A DNA stretch of 52,817 nt, from NCBI GenBank assembly GCA_002304345.1, contig NEUU01000027.1:1-52817 (forward strand), in the 5' to 3' direction. The DNA is from Verrucomicrobia bacterium Tous-C9LFEB (GTDB taxonomy: Bacteria; Verrucomicrobiota; Verrucomicrobiia; Methylacidiphilales; UBA1321). Positions 52,489 through 52,817 of the stretch are shown here, piece by piece. Every line of letters begins with the position of its first letter. The stretch's first letter is position 1. Below the pieces are notes generated by a model that saw nothing but the letters and a program-made list of their open reading frames with translations, searched no databases and had not been told where the DNA came from. Position numbers and translations under genes: made by a program.

Positions 52489-52695
52489 AAAAATATCGCA
52501 CACGTAGCTCACCTATCTCACCTAACGCAAACGCTTCCGCGCAATTCCTGCTAGAACAGGACTCATGCACGAGCTGTCTGCCTCTGAAATCTCAAATCTG
52601 AAATTTGAAATCGCCCGGTTTGGTCTACACCCGCCGCTCCACCCAACAGAGTGGACCGATCCTCGTAGGGCCTTGTCGACGCTATTCATTTTTCC
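52489..52695. repeat. TAGCTCACC box plus 7-nt phased module, copy 2
   Basis: Units TAGCTCACC, TATCTCACC and TAACGCAAA begin near 52505. The 7-nt module (GAAATCT, CAAATCT, GAAATTT, GAAATC) is at 52586-52612, followed by GGTTTGGTCTACACCCGCCG. The order and spacing match copy 1 (11443-11651). It is upstream of the kinase-MurQ gene on the minus strand. Confidence 0.8.
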
Positions 52696-52719
52696 TATAT
52701 CATTGAAAAATATTCGGCA

Positions 52720-52756
52720 CACACCCCGGCGCTTTGCGCCACCCCTCTTGATAGAG
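52720..52756. repeat. CACACCCCGGCGC element, single arm
   Basis: CACACCCCGGCGCTTTGCGCC followed by CCCTCTTGATAGAG, matching one arm of the element at 5856-5988. The remainder to the window end (52757-52817) shows no feature. Confidence 0.8.
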
Positions 52757-52817
52757 CAACTGTCTTGGTGGATTATTTTTCAGGTCTGAGGGAGAGGAGG
52801 GATTTTCACGAGAGAGT

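Overview
This 52.8 kb window is GC-rich bacterial chromosome. I infer a Verrucomicrobiota-like heterotroph from three things: the gene mix (a GH78 glycosidase, a heparinase-type lyase, ThuA and Gfo/Idh proteins, ECF sigma and anti-sigma genes), the small membrane protein after the sigma factor, and the repeat-filled intergenic spaces. No rRNA, tRNA, CRISPR array, prophage or transposase gene is visible, so the phylum call is an inference.

Layout. 1-5.2 kb holds aroB, dprA and a type IA topoisomerase. 5.2-6.5 kb is a repeat island plus one small membrane ORF. 6.5-13 kb holds a GPH-type sugar symporter, a D-2-hydroxyacid dehydrogenase, a GntR/LacI hybrid regulator, a YebC protein and a ROK kinase. 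13.2-27.3 kb is a carbohydrate block: an alpha-L-rhamnosidase-like GH78, a LacI regulator divergent from an araB / fucose-isomerase-like / araD operon, an AraC regulator, Gfo/Idh and ThuA genes, and a PadR / MFS exporter / heparinase-like lyase operon. 27.5-33.7 kb is gltB-gltD. 33.7-37.5 kb holds a GIY-YIG gene inside repeats, a BioD/DRTGG protein, Pta and a rhodanese. 37.6-42.7 kb holds an ECF sigma, membrane protein and HtrA-like pseudoprotease operon, a TPR lipoprotein-like protein, an RlmI-type methyltransferase and a membrane protein. 42.8-52.4 kb holds hemL, a left-handed beta-helix protein, an orphan histidine kinase, a YkgJ-type protein, dus, three unknown ORFs and a kinase-MurQ fusion.

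How the genes work together. The ara block should take L-arabinose (or a related aldose) through isomerase, ribulokinase and 4-epimerase into the pentose phosphate pathway. GH78 and the lyase would supply sugars, and at least four local regulators control the block. GltBD assimilates ammonia, Pta handles acetyl phosphate, and the MurK-like/MurQ fusion recycles cell-wall amino sugar.

The most unusual feature is the intergenic DNA. At least eight families of short palindromic or internally phased elements fill nearly every gap. Several are built from imperfect 9-nt or 7-nt units and end within a few bases of start codons that lack a Shine-Dalgarno sequence. One family brackets a GIY-YIG nuclease gene with near-identical 71-bp direct repeats, which makes it a candidate small mobile unit.
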